Shown: positions 42,518 through 53,574, numbered from the stretch's first letter. The stretch: DNA of 64,000 nt from Candidatus Sulfotelmatobacter sp. (GCA_035504415.1 DATJRY010000011.1:310001-374000); one strand, 5' to 3'. The notes: generated by a model not told the origin, from the sequence alone. Program-made: numbers and translations.

Positions 42518-43324
42518 ATGGGCGTGCGTTTCTTATTCGTCGTCGGCTCACCGCGATCGGGCACGACGCTCGCCGGAAGTCTCGCCGCGAGCGCTTCAAG
42601 TATATACAACGCCGGAGAATACCATGCTTTCTATATCACGCGAAGCGTGATACCGGCTATAATGCGGCGAATCCCGTCACCCCTTCGTGTGAGATACGTA
42701 CAGGAGGTGATTGAGCACGCGCGCCACTTTGCAACAAAGTGCGCTAGCGAAGCTGGTGCGCGCACATTTTGCGACGCTTCGCCATGGAATTTGTTGGTGG
42801 CGAACTCGCTTCGCGTAAGTCCGCCCGACTCGGTGTTCTTATTGTGCGCTAGGCACCCCGCTGGAGTCATCCAAAGTCTCGCGCAGTCCTATGCGTCAGG
42901 ATACCACTGGGCCGGAAGATCTCTGGAAGAGCGGGCACGCCTTTACGCTCGCTTTTACGAATCGGCGTCGGTCCTGCCTGAACATCGAACAGCGGTCTTC
43001 GATTACGACGCCTTCTGCCTCGATCCTGAAGAAGAGCTGACCAAGCTTACGAAGACCTTGGGACGACTCCTTGATGAGGACCCTGGTGCGTTTGATTGGC
43101 ATGTAAGTGCGACGAGCCATGCCCCGAACAAGAATAGCCGAGACCCAATTGGACGTGTTGACAATAGTGGGAAGTTAGAGTTCTTTCCGAGACCGCCCTA
43201 CGACGCGTCTGCTTGGACTCAACAAATGGATGTAGTTGTCAACGGCATTGTCGCGAAGGGTCTCGCAGCAATCAGACGGCTGCGTCCAACAGTGCTCGCC
43301 ACGAGCGATCTAAGAAGTAGATGA
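42518..43324 (+). CDS. Sulfotransferase-family protein
   Basis: 268 residues; AGGAG lies 7 bases before the ATG. The 5'-phosphosulfate loop is GSPRSGTT near the N terminus, where PAPS is held. The second PAPS contact probably lies near LCARHPAGVIQSLAQSYASG, matching the RxPxxxxxSxxxxxxG form. Such enzymes move sulfate to sugars, lipids or peptides. Lower GC than the flanks, so likely part of the acquired island. No acceptor-making genes are adjacent. Confidence 0.82.
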   Translation: MGVRFLFVVGSPRSGTTLAGSLAASASSIYNAGEYHAFYITRSVIPAIMRRIPSPLRVRYVQEVIEHARHFATKCASEAGARTFCDASPWNLLVANSLRVSPPDSVFLLCARHPAGVIQSLAQSYASGYHWAGRSLEERARLYARFYESASVLPEHRTAVFDYDAFCLDPEEELTKLTKTLGRLLDEDPGAFDWHVSATSHAPNKNSRDPIGRVDNSGKLEFFPRPPYDASAWTQQMDVVVNGIVAKGLAAIRRLRPTVLATSDLRSR

Positions 43325-43527
43325 CGAGATATTTTTGCGCGGATATTGGCGTACCACATTGACGTCTGGCCCTCTCCGCGGGTCATCCTCCTGTACGCGC
43401 GGGCTAACCGCCGTACGAATGTCGTTACTGCTGTGGCGGAAAGCTCACCCTTTGGAGGGCGCGAGATCCCGATTACACGCTTCCGGGCATCGCGCCGCAT
43501 GGGGCGGCAAATCGCTCGGCTGCTGTG

Positions 43528-44457
43528 TCATGGCTCTCCAAGGTACCGCGCTGTGCGGCCGTCGAGCACGGCTTGGCCGGCGAAGATCACCAGCATGCCG
43601 GCGAGCGTCGTCGGCGCGGGGTGTTCGCCGAGCACCAGCGTGCCGAGCAGCACCGCCACGATCGGCGCGAGGAAGGTTACCGAGGCGGCGTTGGTCGCCC
43701 CGGCGGTCGTCATGATCCGGAAGTAGATCACGTAGGCGATCGCGGTGCCGGGAATGGCCAGACCGAGCCAGGCCCACCATTCCGGTGCGGCGAGCGCCGT
43801 CAGCTGCTCGCGCGGATGCTCCAAGCCGAGCGCGAGCGGCAGCGCGATCGCGGTCGCGGCGATGAGCTGGCCGCAGGTGAGCACCAGCGGGTCGATGCCG
43901 AGCGGGCGAATGCGGCGCGCGTAGACGATCGCGATCGCGTACGAGATCGCGGCGCCGATGCTGGCCAGCTGCGCGAGGCTGGTGAGGTCGAAGCCGCGCA
44001 GCGCGCTCGGGCCCATCAGCAGCACGACGCCGAGCAGGCCCAGCAGGATGCCGCCGATGCGCGCGGGGGTGAGCTTCTCGTCGTGCAGCATCACCTGCGC
44101 GATCAGCGCGGTGAAGATCGGGGTCGTCGCGTTGAACACCGCCGCGAGGCCGCTGTCGAGACGCTTCTCGCTCACGATGATCAGCGAGAACGGCACGACG
44201 TTGTTGAGCAGCCCCAGCAGGACGAAAGCGCCCAGCGCGCGCGGCGTCGTCGGCAGGCGTCGCCCGCTGAGGAGCACGACCGGCACCAGCACCAGAGCGG
44301 CGACGCCGACGCGGCCGGCGACGATCGTGAACGGCGGCAGCTGCGCCTGGTCGAGCAGCTTGTAGAAAAAGAACGCCGAGCCCCACACCAGCGCCAGCAC
44401 CGCCAGCAGCGCCCACTCGACCGGACCCATCCTCTCGTTTCGCACGCCGCCTACCAT
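43528..44457 (-). CDS. EamA/DMT-superfamily exporter
   Basis: 309 residues with ten hydrophobic helices in two EamA repeats; the first repeat starts LLAVLALVWGSAFFFYKLL and the second near LASIGAAISYAIAIVYARR. A later start at 44430 (MGPVEWA) is possible; GAGAGG abuts it. DMT exporters commonly export amino acids or metabolites by proton exchange. The gene marks the return to high GC after the island. No neighbour shows what is exported. Confidence 0.88.
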   Translation of the reverse strand: MVGGVRNERMGPVEWALLAVLALVWGSAFFFYKLLDQAQLPPFTIVAGRVGVAALVLVPVVLLSGRRLPTTPRALGAFVLLGLLNNVVPFSLIIVSEKRLDSGLAAVFNATTPIFTALIAQVMLHDEKLTPARIGGILLGLLGVVLLMGPSALRGFDLTSLAQLASIGAAISYAIAIVYARRIRPLGIDPLVLTCGQLIAATAIALPLALGLEHPREQLTALAAPEWWAWLGLAIPGTAIAYVIYFRIMTTAGATNAASVTFLAPIVAVLLGTLVLGEHPAPTTLAGMLVIFAGQAVLDGRTARYLGEP

Positions 44458-44509
44458 AGCACCGTCGAACCCGCGCGGCGCCCCGTCCGTTGCGCGCGCA
44501 TCCGCGCCG

Positions 44510-45286
44510 TCACGTCCGCCCGAGCAGCGCCTCGTGCAAGAGGTCGGTGACGAACATGTGGCCGGGCTCGTGGGTGATCGCGAAGGGGAGCTTGCTGGCG
44601 ACGATGACGCTCTGCGGCGTCACGCCGCAGCCCCAGAACACCGGCACGTCTCCCGCTTCGAGCACCGGCGGGTCGCCGTACTCGGGGCGCATGATGTCGG
44701 CGATGCCGAGCTGCGCGGGATCGCCCCAGGCCACCGGCTCGCCGTGCCCCACGCGAAAGGCGCGCGTGACCTCGCGCGCGCGTTCGACCTGGTCGGCCTT
44801 GTACGGGCGCATGCTCACGACCATCGGGCCGTGCAGCCGGCCCGCCGCGGCCAGCGGGACGCGGGTGCGGTACATCGGGACGTTGCGGTGCAGCGCGTAG
44901 TGGCGCGGCGGCAGGCCGGCCGCGTCGAGCGCGTGGTCGAACGTGAACGAGCAGCCGATCAGGAACGCGACTAGGTCGTCGTTCCACAGGTCGCGCACGT
45001 CGCGCGGCTGCGCGACCAGCTCGCCCTCGCGCCAGACGCGGTAGCGGCCGAGATCGGTGCGCAGGTCGGCGCCGGGCGCGCAGCGGGACGTGTACGCGCC
45101 GGGCGCGAGCGGCGGCTCGACGAGCGGGCACGGCACCGGGTTGCGGGCGCATAGGTCGGCCAGCTCGTCGGCATACGCGCGCGGCACGACGGCCAGGTTC
45201 GCCTGCACGTGCTCGGGCGCGAGCCGCTCGGTCGGGCCGGTGATCTCGCCGCGGCGGACCGCGGCGCGCACCTCGGCGGCCGTCAT
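44510..45286 (-). CDS. DUF1445/YcsI family, D-glutamate cyclase-like hydro-lyase
   Basis: 258 residues. The family core is FLIGCSFTFDHALDAAGLP and the C-terminal WGCGVTPQSVIVASKLPFAI followed by THEPGHMFVTD. A known relative, mitochondrial D-glutamate cyclase, interconverts D-glutamate and 5-oxo-D-proline. The ATG overlaps the stop of the HyuB-like gene (ATGA), so it is the last cistron of the leftward operon. With oxoprolinase-like subunits upstream, a role in turning over 5-oxoproline or a similar cyclic amide is reasonable. Confidence 0.85.
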   Translation of the reverse strand: MTAAEVRAAVRRGEITGPTERLAPEHVQANLAVVPRAYADELADLCARNPVPCPLVEPPLAPGAYTSRCAPGADLRTDLGRYRVWREGELVAQPRDVRDLWNDDLVAFLIGCSFTFDHALDAAGLPPRHYALHRNVPMYRTRVPLAAAGRLHGPMVVSMRPYKADQVERAREVTRAFRVGHGEPVAWGDPAQLGIADIMRPEYGDPPVLEAGDVPVFWGCGVTPQSVIVASKLPFAITHEPGHMFVTDLLHEALLGRT

Positions 45287-46929
45287 TCGGCCACCGCGAT
45301 CCCGTCGGCGACGTCGCGTTCGCGCGCGTGCGGATCGCGTCGCGCCGGATCGCCGAAGCCGCCGCCGCCGGCCGTGCGCACGATGATCGCGTCGCCCGGC
45401 ACCATCGCGACGGTCGTCTTCGCCGGCAGGTCGCGCGTGTTGCCCTCGCGATCGACGAAGACGTGCGCACCGGTCGCGCCCTCGCCGCCCCCGGCTTCAC
45501 CGCGCGGTCGGACCGCGTGGCGTTCGCCCAACAACGAGGCCGTCGCGGTCCCTTCGCGCAACGCGAATGCGCGCACCAGGCCCGACCCGCCGCGGAACGT
45601 CCCGTCGCCGGCGCTCGTCTCGGCGAACTCGTAAGCGGTGATCAGCATCGGCATCCCGCGTTCGATCGCTTCGATCGGCGTGTTGAGCGTGTTGGTCATG
45701 TGGACGTGGATGCCGTCGATTCCGTCGGCATCCGGCCGCGCGCCCATCCCGCAGCCGTTGGTCTCGTAGAACGCCCACGAGTTGCCGGCGCCGTCGAGGC
45801 CGCCGATCATGACGTTGTTCATCGAGCCGCCGCTCTGCGCGGGGACGCGCCCGGGCGCCAGCTTCGCCAGCGCGCCCAGCACCAAATCGGCGTTGCGCAT
45901 CGAGGTCTCGACGTTGCCGCCGCTGACCGCCGCCGGGCGGCGCGGGTTGAGCAGCGTCCCTTCCGGAACGTTGATGGAGACCGGCCGGAACGAGCCGTCG
46001 TTCATCGGGATGCGCGGATCGGTGACGGCCCGGATGGCGTAGTACGCGCCCGAGAGCGTCACGCCGTAGACGGCGTTGAGCGGCAGGTTCGCCTGCGGCG
46101 CGGTGCCCGTGTAGTCGAGCGCGAGCTCGTCGCCGCGCTTCTCGAGTCGAACCCGCAGCACGATCGACGGTTCACCGTGCTCGTCTTCCATCACGTCGCT
46201 GTGCTCGACGACGCCGTCGGGCAGCGCGCGCAGCGCGGCGCGCGTGCGGCGCTCGCCGTCCGCCAGCGCCTTGTCGAGCGCCGCTTCGACGACCTCGACG
46301 CCGTAGCGCTCGATCAGCTCGAGGAAGCGGCGTTCGCCGACGACGTTGCCGGCGATCTGCGCGCGCAGGTCGCCGACCCGCGCCTCCGGCGTGCGCGAGT
46401 TGGCGCGCAGCAGATCGACCGTCGAGTCGACCACCTGGTCGCCGTCCATCAGCAGCAGCGGCGCGACGACGCAGCCCTCGGCGAAAAGGTCGCGTGCGTC
46501 GGGCGGCATCGAGCCGGGGACGGCGCCGCCGACGTCGGTGTGGTGCGCCTTGTTGGCGGCGTAGCCGACGAGCCGATCGCCGGCGTAGATCGCGCGGATG
46601 ACGGTCACGTCGTTGAGGTGCGTCCCCGACAGGTAGGGGTCGTTGACGACGATCATCTGGCCGGCCGCCAGCGCGCGCCCACGCTCTTCCAGCCATGCCA
46701 GCGTGCGGCGCAGACCCCACGGCAGCGAGCCCAGGTGGACGGGGATGTGCTCGGCTTGCGCGGCCAGTCGCGCCCGCGCGTCGAACAGCGCGCACGAGTG
46801 GTCGAGCCGCTCTTTGATGTTCGGCGAGTAGGCGGCGTCGCGCACGGCGATCCCCATCTCTTCCGAGGCGTAGACGAGCGCCGAGGCGACGAGCTCGGCG
46901 GTGATCGGATCGAGGGTCGTGGTCGACAT
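45283..46929 (-). CDS. hyuB: Hydantoinase B / 5-oxoprolinase beta-like subunit
   Basis: 548 residues from the ATG at 46929, which overlaps the HyuA stop. The frame extends further upstream without a start that fits. Family motifs: SPNIKERLDHSCALFDA, VVNDPYLSGTHLNDVTV and HHTDVGGAVPGSMPPDA in the first half, and TAGGGGFGDPARRD at the end. Together with HyuA it forms an ATP-driven enzyme that opens lactam or hydantoin rings. Next to the DUF1445 gene and an ABC importer. Confidence 0.9.
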   Translation of the reverse strand: MSTTTLDPITAELVASALVYASEEMGIAVRDAAYSPNIKERLDHSCALFDARARLAAQAEHIPVHLGSLPWGLRRTLAWLEERGRALAAGQMIVVNDPYLSGTHLNDVTVIRAIYAGDRLVGYAANKAHHTDVGGAVPGSMPPDARDLFAEGCVVAPLLLMDGDQVVDSTVDLLRANSRTPEARVGDLRAQIAGNVVGERRFLELIERYGVEVVEAALDKALADGERRTRAALRALPDGVVEHSDVMEDEHGEPSIVLRVRLEKRGDELALDYTGTAPQANLPLNAVYGVTLSGAYYAIRAVTDPRIPMNDGSFRPVSINVPEGTLLNPRRPAAVSGGNVETSMRNADLVLGALAKLAPGRVPAQSGGSMNNVMIGGLDGAGNSWAFYETNGCGMGARPDADGIDGIHVHMTNTLNTPIEAIERGMPMLITAYEFAETSAGDGTFRGGSGLVRAFALREGTATASLLGERHAVRPRGEAGGGEGATGAHVFVDREGNTRDLPAKTTVAMVPGDAIIVRTAGGGGFGDPARRDPHARERDVADGIAVAE

Positions 46930-48988
46930 CAGCGCTCCAGCACCAGGTTTCCGTAACCGTCGACGCGCGCGCGCCAGGCCGGCGCGACGTACGTCGTCGC
47001 ATCGTACTGCTCGACGACCGCCGGACCGACGAACGCGTCGCCGGGCCGCAGGTGCGCGCGCGCGTAGACGGGCGTGTCGACGAACGCGCTGCCGTCGTAC
47101 ACCGCGCGCCGCTCGCGCAGCGCGCGCGGCTCGGGTGCGCGCGCGGCGGGCGCGGCGGCCGCGACCAGCCGTGGCTTGGGCGTCGCGCCGATCCCGGTCA
47201 CCCGCACGGTGACGACCTCGACCGGATCGCGGCGCGCGGCGAAACCGTAGCGCTGCTCGTGCCGCCGGTGGAACGCCTCGACCGCCTCCTCGATGGTGCG
47301 CGGCGCGGTGACGGCCAGCTCGGTCGACTGCCCGACGTAGCGCAGGTCGAGCTCCCGCACGAAGCTGCGATCGTCCTTGGGCACGCCCTGCCCGCCGAGC
47401 GCGGCGTCGGTCTCCTTCGCCAGCGCGTCGAACAGCGCGCGCACGCGCTTCCACGTCTCCGCGTCGGCCGGTGCGACCAGCGAGCGGACCGCGCCGGCGC
47501 GCACGTCGGCGGCCAGCAAGCCGTACGCCGAGAACACGCCCGGATACATTGGGACGACGATGCGCGCGACGCCGATGTCGGCGGCGACCGCGCACGCGTG
47601 CAGCGGACCGCCGCCGCCGAAGGCGAGCAGGGTGAAGTCGCGTGGATCGTGGCCGCGCTCGACCGAGACGATGCGCAGCACCTTCGCCATCTCGGCGTCG
47701 ACCAGCGCGACGATGCCCGCCGCCGTCCGCTCGACGTCGCCGTCGAGCGGCGCCGCGACCGACGCGACGGCGGCGCGCGACCGCGACGCGTCGATCGGGA
47801 AGGCGCCGTCGAGCAGCGCGCTCGGGTTGAGCCGGCGCAGCACGACGTTGGCGTCGGTGACCGTCGGCTGCTCGCCGCGGCCGTAGCACGCCGGGCCCGG
47901 ATCGGCACCGGCGGAGATCGGGCCGACCCGCAGCGTGGCCGCCGCGTCGAGCCACGCGATCGTCCCGCCGCCCGCGCTGACCTCGGCCAGATCGACGAAC
48001 GGGAAACGCACCGGATAGCCGCTGCCCTTGACCGACCGGCCGCTGTGCGTCGTGCCGGCCGCCTCGAACGACGCGCTCACCTCCGGCACGCCGCCGCGAA
48101 TCGTCCCCGCCTTGGCCGTCGTGCCGCCCATGTCGAACGAGAGCACGTGCTCGATCCCGAGCGCGCGGCCGACGTAGGCCGCGCCGATGACGCCGCTGGC
48201 CGGCCCGCTCTCGATCAGCGTCGCCGGCCGTTTCGCGGCGGCGGCCAGCGCCGCCATCCCGCCGTCGGAACGCATGACGAAGATCGGCGCGCGCACGCCC
48301 GCCTCGCGCACGCCGCGCGCCACCCGCTCGAGATACGCGCGCACGATCGGCCCCAGCGCCGCGTTGACGACGGTGGTCGAGAAGCGCTCGTACTCGCGAT
48401 ACTGCGGATCGACGTCCGACGAGAGCGACAGCTCGACGTCGGGCAACACCTCGGCGAACGCCTCCCCGATCGCGCGTTCGTGCTCGCCGTCGACGTCGGC
48501 GTGCAGCAGCCCCACCGCGACCGAACGAATGCCCCGCTCGCGCACCGCCGCCAGCGCACGGCCGACGCTCTGAGGGTCGAGCGGCAGGATCACCGAGCCG
48601 TCGTGCGCGCGCCGTTCGCGCACGACCAGCCGATCCTCACGCCGCGCCAGCGGCTTCGGTCGCTTTACCGCGAGGTCGTAGATCGCGCTGCGGTTCTGCC
48701 GCCCGATCTCCAGCACGTCGCGAAAGCCCTCGGTGGTGATGAACGCGACGCGCGGCAGCTCCAAGTGCACTTGCCCGAGCAGCGCGTTGGTGGCGATCGT
48801 CGAGGCGTGCGCCACCAGCGCGATCTCGTGCGGCGCGACCTCGCCGAGCAGCGCCGCCAGCGCGCCGAGCAGCCCGTCTTCCGGCGCGCGCGGCGTCGAG
48901 GCGATCTTGTGCCGGATCAGCCGCCCGTCGTCGGCCAAGGCGACCAGATCGGTGAACGTCCCGCCGATGTCGATCCCGACCCGCCAGC

Positions 48989-48992
<4 letters not shown>
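46929..48992 (-). CDS. hyuA: Hydantoinase A / 5-oxoprolinase alpha-like subunit
   Basis: 687 residues from the GTG at 48992. The ATPase-like (ASKHA) fold begins with VGIDIGGTFTDLVAL. SFDMGGTTAKAG is the second phosphate loop and LAFGGGGPLHA a third signature. It uses ATP to phosphorylate the substrate ring carbonyl, with HyuB completing hydrolysis. The GTG overlaps the stop of the LivF-type gene (GTGA), and hyuB begins at its own stop. Whether the substrate is 5-oxoproline, a hydantoin or acetone-like is not resolved. Confidence 0.9.
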
Positions 48993-49704
<712 letters not shown>

Positions 49705-49708
<4 letters not shown>

Positions 49709-50454
49709 CGCGCGCCGTCCGCGATCTCGCCGTGCTCCAGCGGCGAACCCAGGTAGGCGTCGACGACGGCTTGATCGCGCACCGCGGCGCGCGCGTCGCC
49801 GGCGAAGATCGTCTTGCCGGCGGCGATGACGACGACGTGCTCGGCAATCGGCATCAGCACTTCCATCACGTGCTCGACCATCAGCACCGTGATCCCGCGC
49901 GCGAGGATGCTGCGCAGTAGCGCGACCGCGTCGCGGCACTCGGCCGGCGTGAGCCCGGCCATCACCTCGTCGAGCAGCAGCAGCGCCGGCTCGGTGGCCA
50001 GCGCGCGCGCGACCTCCAGCCGCTTCTTGTCGGCGATCGTCAGCGCGCTGCCCAACCGGTACCGCTTGTCGGCCAGCCCGACGAAGTCGAGCACCTCCGC
50101 GGCGTGCGCGATCGCGTCGGGGACGCGCGGATGCCGCAGTAGCGCGCCGGTCGTCACCGCTTCCAGCACGGTCATGTCGGCGAACGTCTGCACGATCTGG
50201 TAGGTGCGCCCGATGCCCAACCGCGCCACCCGGTAGTAGGGCAGTCCCGCGATCTCGCGGCCGCGGAACCGCACGCTGCCGGCGCTGGGCTTCAGCGCGC
50301 CGGCGATGCAGCCGAAGGCGGTCGACTTGCCGGCGCCGTTGGGGCCGATCAGCCCGGTCAGGCGGCCCTCTTCGACGGTCAGGTCGACGCCGTCGAGCGC
50401 GCACACCGAGCCGAACCGCTTGCCCAGGCCACGCACGTCCAAGAGCGCGCTCAT
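49705..50454 (-). CDS. livG: Branched-chain-amino-acid-type ABC transporter ATPase (LivG-like)
   Basis: 249 residues. Walker A is GPNGAGKSTAFGCIA and Walker B LLLLDEVMAGLTP. The signature motif is not LSGGQ but ALTIADKKRLEVARAL, a variant seen in part of the LivG family, so the gene is probably intact. It pairs with LivF on the cytoplasmic face. Four-base overlaps with livF and livM. Confidence 0.92.
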
Positions 50455-51443
50455 GCGGCACGCTCCGCGATCGCCGGCGACGCGTCGACCGCCTGCGCGC
50501 CGCGCCGGCGGCGCAGCGCGTCGACCAGCGAGCCGACGATGCCGCGCGGGCGCCAGGCGGCGATGACGCAGATCAGCGCGCCGTAGATCACCAGGTCGTA
50601 GCCTTTGCCGGTGCCGCCGAGCTGCAGCGCGACGCCCTTGGCCAGCGCGACGTAGATCAGCGCGCCGACCGCCGGTCCCCACACCGTGCCCAGGCCGCCG
50701 ACGACGCCGATCAGCGCGATGTCGATCGAGACCGACAAGGCGATGACCGAGGGCGGATCGACGAACAGCGTGTCCTGCGCGTACAGCACGCCCGCCGCCG
50801 ACGCCATCGCCGCCGACCACGCGAACGCGATCAGCTTCCAGCGCCGCTCGTCGATGCCGACCGACGCGGCCGCGCCGTGATTGGCGCGCAGCGCGCGCAG
50901 ATAGTAGCCCAGCCGCGAGCGTTCCAGCGCCAGCGTCCCGAGCTGCACCAGCGCGAACAGCGCCAGCGCGATCAGCACGTAGTTCGTCTTCTGAGCGAAC
51001 TGCAGGTTGGCCCAGCCGTTGCGGATCGGCAGCTCGAACCCGTTCGCGCCGTTCAGCCAGGACGAGGTGTGCACGAAGGTCTCGACCAGCGCCGCCACCG
51101 CGATCGTCGCGATCGAGAAGTAGTGCCCGCGCAGTGCCAGCGTCGGGAAACCGCTCACGATCGCCAGCACGACGGCCGTCAGCGCGCCGGCCGGGAAGGC
51201 CAGCCACGGCGAGAAGCCGTGCGTCACCAGCAGCGCCGCCGCGTACGCACCGCACGCGAAGAAGATGGCGTGGCCGAACGAGACGTTGCCGGCGTAGCCG
51301 CTGATCCAGTTCCACGACTGCCCGAGCACGGCGTACAGCAGGAAGGTGAACAGCAGCTCGAGCGTCACTTGATCGTGGACGCCGAAGGCGGCCGCGACGG
51401 ACACGACGACGATCGAACCGAGCGCCAACAGATGTCCCCTCAT
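50451..51443 (-). CDS. livM: ABC transporter permease (LivM-like)
   Basis: 330 residues with eight to ten membrane helices. Family landmarks are GYAGNVSFGHAIFFACGAYA near residue 50 and the cytoplasmic coupling loop ERSRLGYYLRALRANHGAAAS, then IGVVGGLGTVWGPAVGA. It forms the membrane channel with LivH. Its ATG overlaps the livH stop. Confidence 0.92.
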   Translation of the reverse strand: MRGHLLALGSIVVVSVAAAFGVHDQVTLELLFTFLLYAVLGQSWNWISGYAGNVSFGHAIFFACGAYAAALLVTHGFSPWLAFPAGALTAVVLAIVSGFPTLALRGHYFSIATIAVAALVETFVHTSSWLNGANGFELPIRNGWANLQFAQKTNYVLIALALFALVQLGTLALERSRLGYYLRALRANHGAAASVGIDERRWKLIAFAWSAAMASAAGVLYAQDTLFVDPPSVIALSVSIDIALIGVVGGLGTVWGPAVGALIYVALAKGVALQLGGTGKGYDLVIYGALICVIAAWRPRGIVGSLVDALRRRRGAQAVDASPAIAERAA

Positions 51444-52306
51444 CGCCGCCCGAGCAACCCTTGCGGCCGCAGCAGCACGACGATCAGGTACGCGAGGTAG
51501 ACCGGGACCAGCTTCAGCTCGGGCGAGAGGTAGAAACCTCCCAGCACTTCGAGCAGCCCGATCAGCACCGCGCCGACCAGCGCTCCTTGAATGCTGCCGA
51601 ACCCACCCAGCGCGACGACGACGAACGCGGTCAGCGCGTACTGCACGCCGACGGTCGGATAGGCGGGGTTCGAGAGCAGCAGCAGCGAGCCGGCCGCGCC
51701 GACGCAGGCGGCGCCGATCCCGAACGCGAGCGCGTTGATGCGCTGCACGTCGATCCCCATCAGCGTCGCCGCGACGCGGTCCTCGGCGACGGCGCGCATC
51801 GCGCGCCCGGTCTCGGTGAACTCGACGAACGCGAACAGCAGCGCCGTGAGCACGATCGCGCCGATCCCTTCGACCAGCGTCGCCTGCGGGATCGCGAACG
51901 CGCCCAGGTGCAGCGTGCCCTGGAACGGCGGGTTGGGCGCCGAGCGGTAGTCGCTGGTGAAGATCGCTTGCGCGAGGCCTTGCATGAGCACCAGCAAACC
52001 GAAGGTACCGAACACCGTCGCCTCCGGCGGACCGGCCAAGAGCCGTCGCACGAACACGCGATAGACGACGATGCCGAACAAGAACAGCGCGATGACGACC
52101 AGCGGCAGCCCCACGATCGGGCCGATCCCGATCAGCGCCAGCCCGACGGCGACGTACATCGCGAGCATGAGGAACTCGCCGTGGGCGAAGTTCACCACGT
52201 CCATCACGCCGTACACCAGCGTCAGGCCGACCGACACCAGGGCGAAGACGAGTCCCGTCAACACCCCGGCGACGATCAGCTGGGCGAGGATGCTCAGTGC
52301 TTCCAC
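51440..52306 (-). CDS. livH: ABC transporter permease (LivH-like)
   Basis: 288 residues from the GTG at 52306, chosen because the following residues enter the first membrane helix (LSILAQLIVAGVLTGLVFAL). A longer frame would run through the end of the binding-protein gene. YGVMDVVNFAHGEFLML and the coupling loop TGRAMRAVAEDRVAATLMGI are typical. The C-terminal helix pair ends in LLRPQGLLGRR. Confidence 0.92.
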   Translation of the reverse strand: MEALSILAQLIVAGVLTGLVFALVSVGLTLVYGVMDVVNFAHGEFLMLAMYVAVGLALIGIGPIVGLPLVVIALFLFGIVVYRVFVRRLLAGPPEATVFGTFGLLVLMQGLAQAIFTSDYRSAPNPPFQGTLHLGAFAIPQATLVEGIGAIVLTALLFAFVEFTETGRAMRAVAEDRVAATLMGIDVQRINALAFGIGAACVGAAGSLLLLSNPAYPTVGVQYALTAFVVVALGGFGSIQGALVGAVLIGLLEVLGGFYLSPELKLVPVYLAYLIVVLLRPQGLLGRR

Positions 52307-53562
52307 GCCGGCATCGGCCACACGACCTTCTTGACCGCGACGTCGAACGGCCAGACGGTCTCGTACTTGCCGTCCTGGATCTGTTCGATGATCCCCTGGC
52401 CACCCGTGTTCTGCCCGGTCGCGTCGAACTGGATGCTCTTCCACGGCATCAGCGTGAGGTCGCCGGGGATGTTGGTCGCCGCGAGCGCGCCGCGGATCGC
52501 GTCCGGCTGGGTCGAACCGGCGCGGTCGATCGCGTCGGCCAGCACCAAGACGCCCATGAAGTCGCGCGCGGTGTTGCCGTCGAGCGGCTTGCCGCCGAAG
52601 CGCTGGCGGAACAGCTGGTCGATCAGCGGGACGGCGTGGTTGCGGTGCTTGATGTCGAGCGAGAACACCTCGCGGGTGAACACGCCTTCGGCGTCGGGGC
52701 CGAGCGTCTTGATGAAGCCCGGGTCAACGAAACCGGCGTCTTGCGCGAGGATCGCCTTGGGCTGCACGCCCTGCTCCTTGAAGCCGCGCATGAACAACAG
52801 CGCGTCGGGCAGGTACGAGGCCATCATGATCACGTCGGGAGCGGCGGCCTTGACCTTCTGCACCTCGGCGTTGACCTCGGTCGTCGTCGCCGGATACGCG
52901 ATGCGGGTGACGACGTCGAAGCCGCGGTGCTTGCCGATGTCGGCTTCCGCGTCGCCCGCACCGGTGCCGAACAGCCCGTCTTCGCCGACGATCGCGATCT
53001 TCTTGACGTCGGCGTGCTGCGTGCGCTGCAGGTCGGCCAAGAACTGGTAGAAGTTTTCGGCGAAGGTGCCGTCGTTGGGCGTGGTGCGGAAGAACCAGTG
53101 CAGGCCGCGCGTCGTCAAACCGGGCGCCGACGAGTCGGGGTTGAGGAACGGAACGCCGTAGCGTTCGGCGACTTGCGAGGCCGTCGCGGTCGTCGAGGAG
53201 ATGTAGGCGCCGATCAGCGCGACGGCATGGTCCTGGGTGATGAGCTGCTCGGCGGCGGCGCGCGCCTGATCGGGCTTGCCCTGCGAGTCGGCGAACACGA
53301 TGCGGATGCGCGCGTGACCCAGGCGCGGCAGCCCGCTGTGGCCGACCATCGGCAGCGGATAGGTGACGTGTCCGTTGACGAGGTCGACGGCCAGCTGCTG
53401 CGCTGCGCGCAGCCCCGCACCGGTCTGGGCCGATGCGCCGGTCAGCGGGAGCACCGAGCCGATCACGATGTCGGGCGGATCGGCGGCGCGCAGACCCGCG
53501 CCGGGGACGGCCGCGAACACGAGCGCGGCGGCGAGAACGAAAGCGAGACGTCGGACCTGCAA
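52294..53562 (-). CDS. livK: Periplasmic substrate-binding protein (LivK-like, type 1 fold)
   Basis: 422 residues. The start is a TTG: AAAGGAGG lies exactly 5 bases upstream and no ATG fits, so the ribosome site decides it. Signal peptide to about 26. The mature protein begins IVIGSVLPLTGASAQTGAG, typical of leucine/amide-binding proteins, with IGAYISSTTATASQVAERYG as the hinge-side ligand loop. It delivers the ligand to the LivHMGF importer encoded just downstream. The ligand is probably an amino-acid or amide related to the Hyu/DUF1445 step. Confidence 0.92.
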   Translation of the reverse strand: MQVRRLAFVLAAALVFAAVPGAGLRAADPPDIVIGSVLPLTGASAQTGAGLRAAQQLAVDLVNGHVTYPLPMVGHSGLPRLGHARIRIVFADSQGKPDQARAAAEQLITQDHAVALIGAYISSTTATASQVAERYGVPFLNPDSSAPGLTTRGLHWFFRTTPNDGTFAENFYQFLADLQRTQHADVKKIAIVGEDGLFGTGAGDAEADIGKHRGFDVVTRIAYPATTTEVNAEVQKVKAAAPDVIMMASYLPDALLFMRGFKEQGVQPKAILAQDAGFVDPGFIKTLGPDAEGVFTREVFSLDIKHRNHAVPLIDQLFRQRFGGKPLDGNTARDFMGVLVLADAIDRAGSTQPDAIRGALAATNIPGDLTLMPWKSIQFDATGQNTGGQGIIEQIQDGKYETVWPFDVAVKKVVWPMPAWKH

Positions 53563-53574
53563 GCGAACCTCCTT
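53557..53574 (-). promoter_or_regulatory. Very strong ribosome binding site before a TTG start
   Basis: AAAGGAGG is followed after 5 bases by TTG (53562-53560), the first codon of the binding-protein gene. It matches the 16S anti-SD almost fully. The high strength would raise production of the binding protein over the other cistrons. Confidence 0.75.

Noticed and set aside
38968-43527. Prophage
   Set aside because: No integrase, terminase, capsid or lysis gene was seen. The acidic repeat protein does not match a tail protein by eye.
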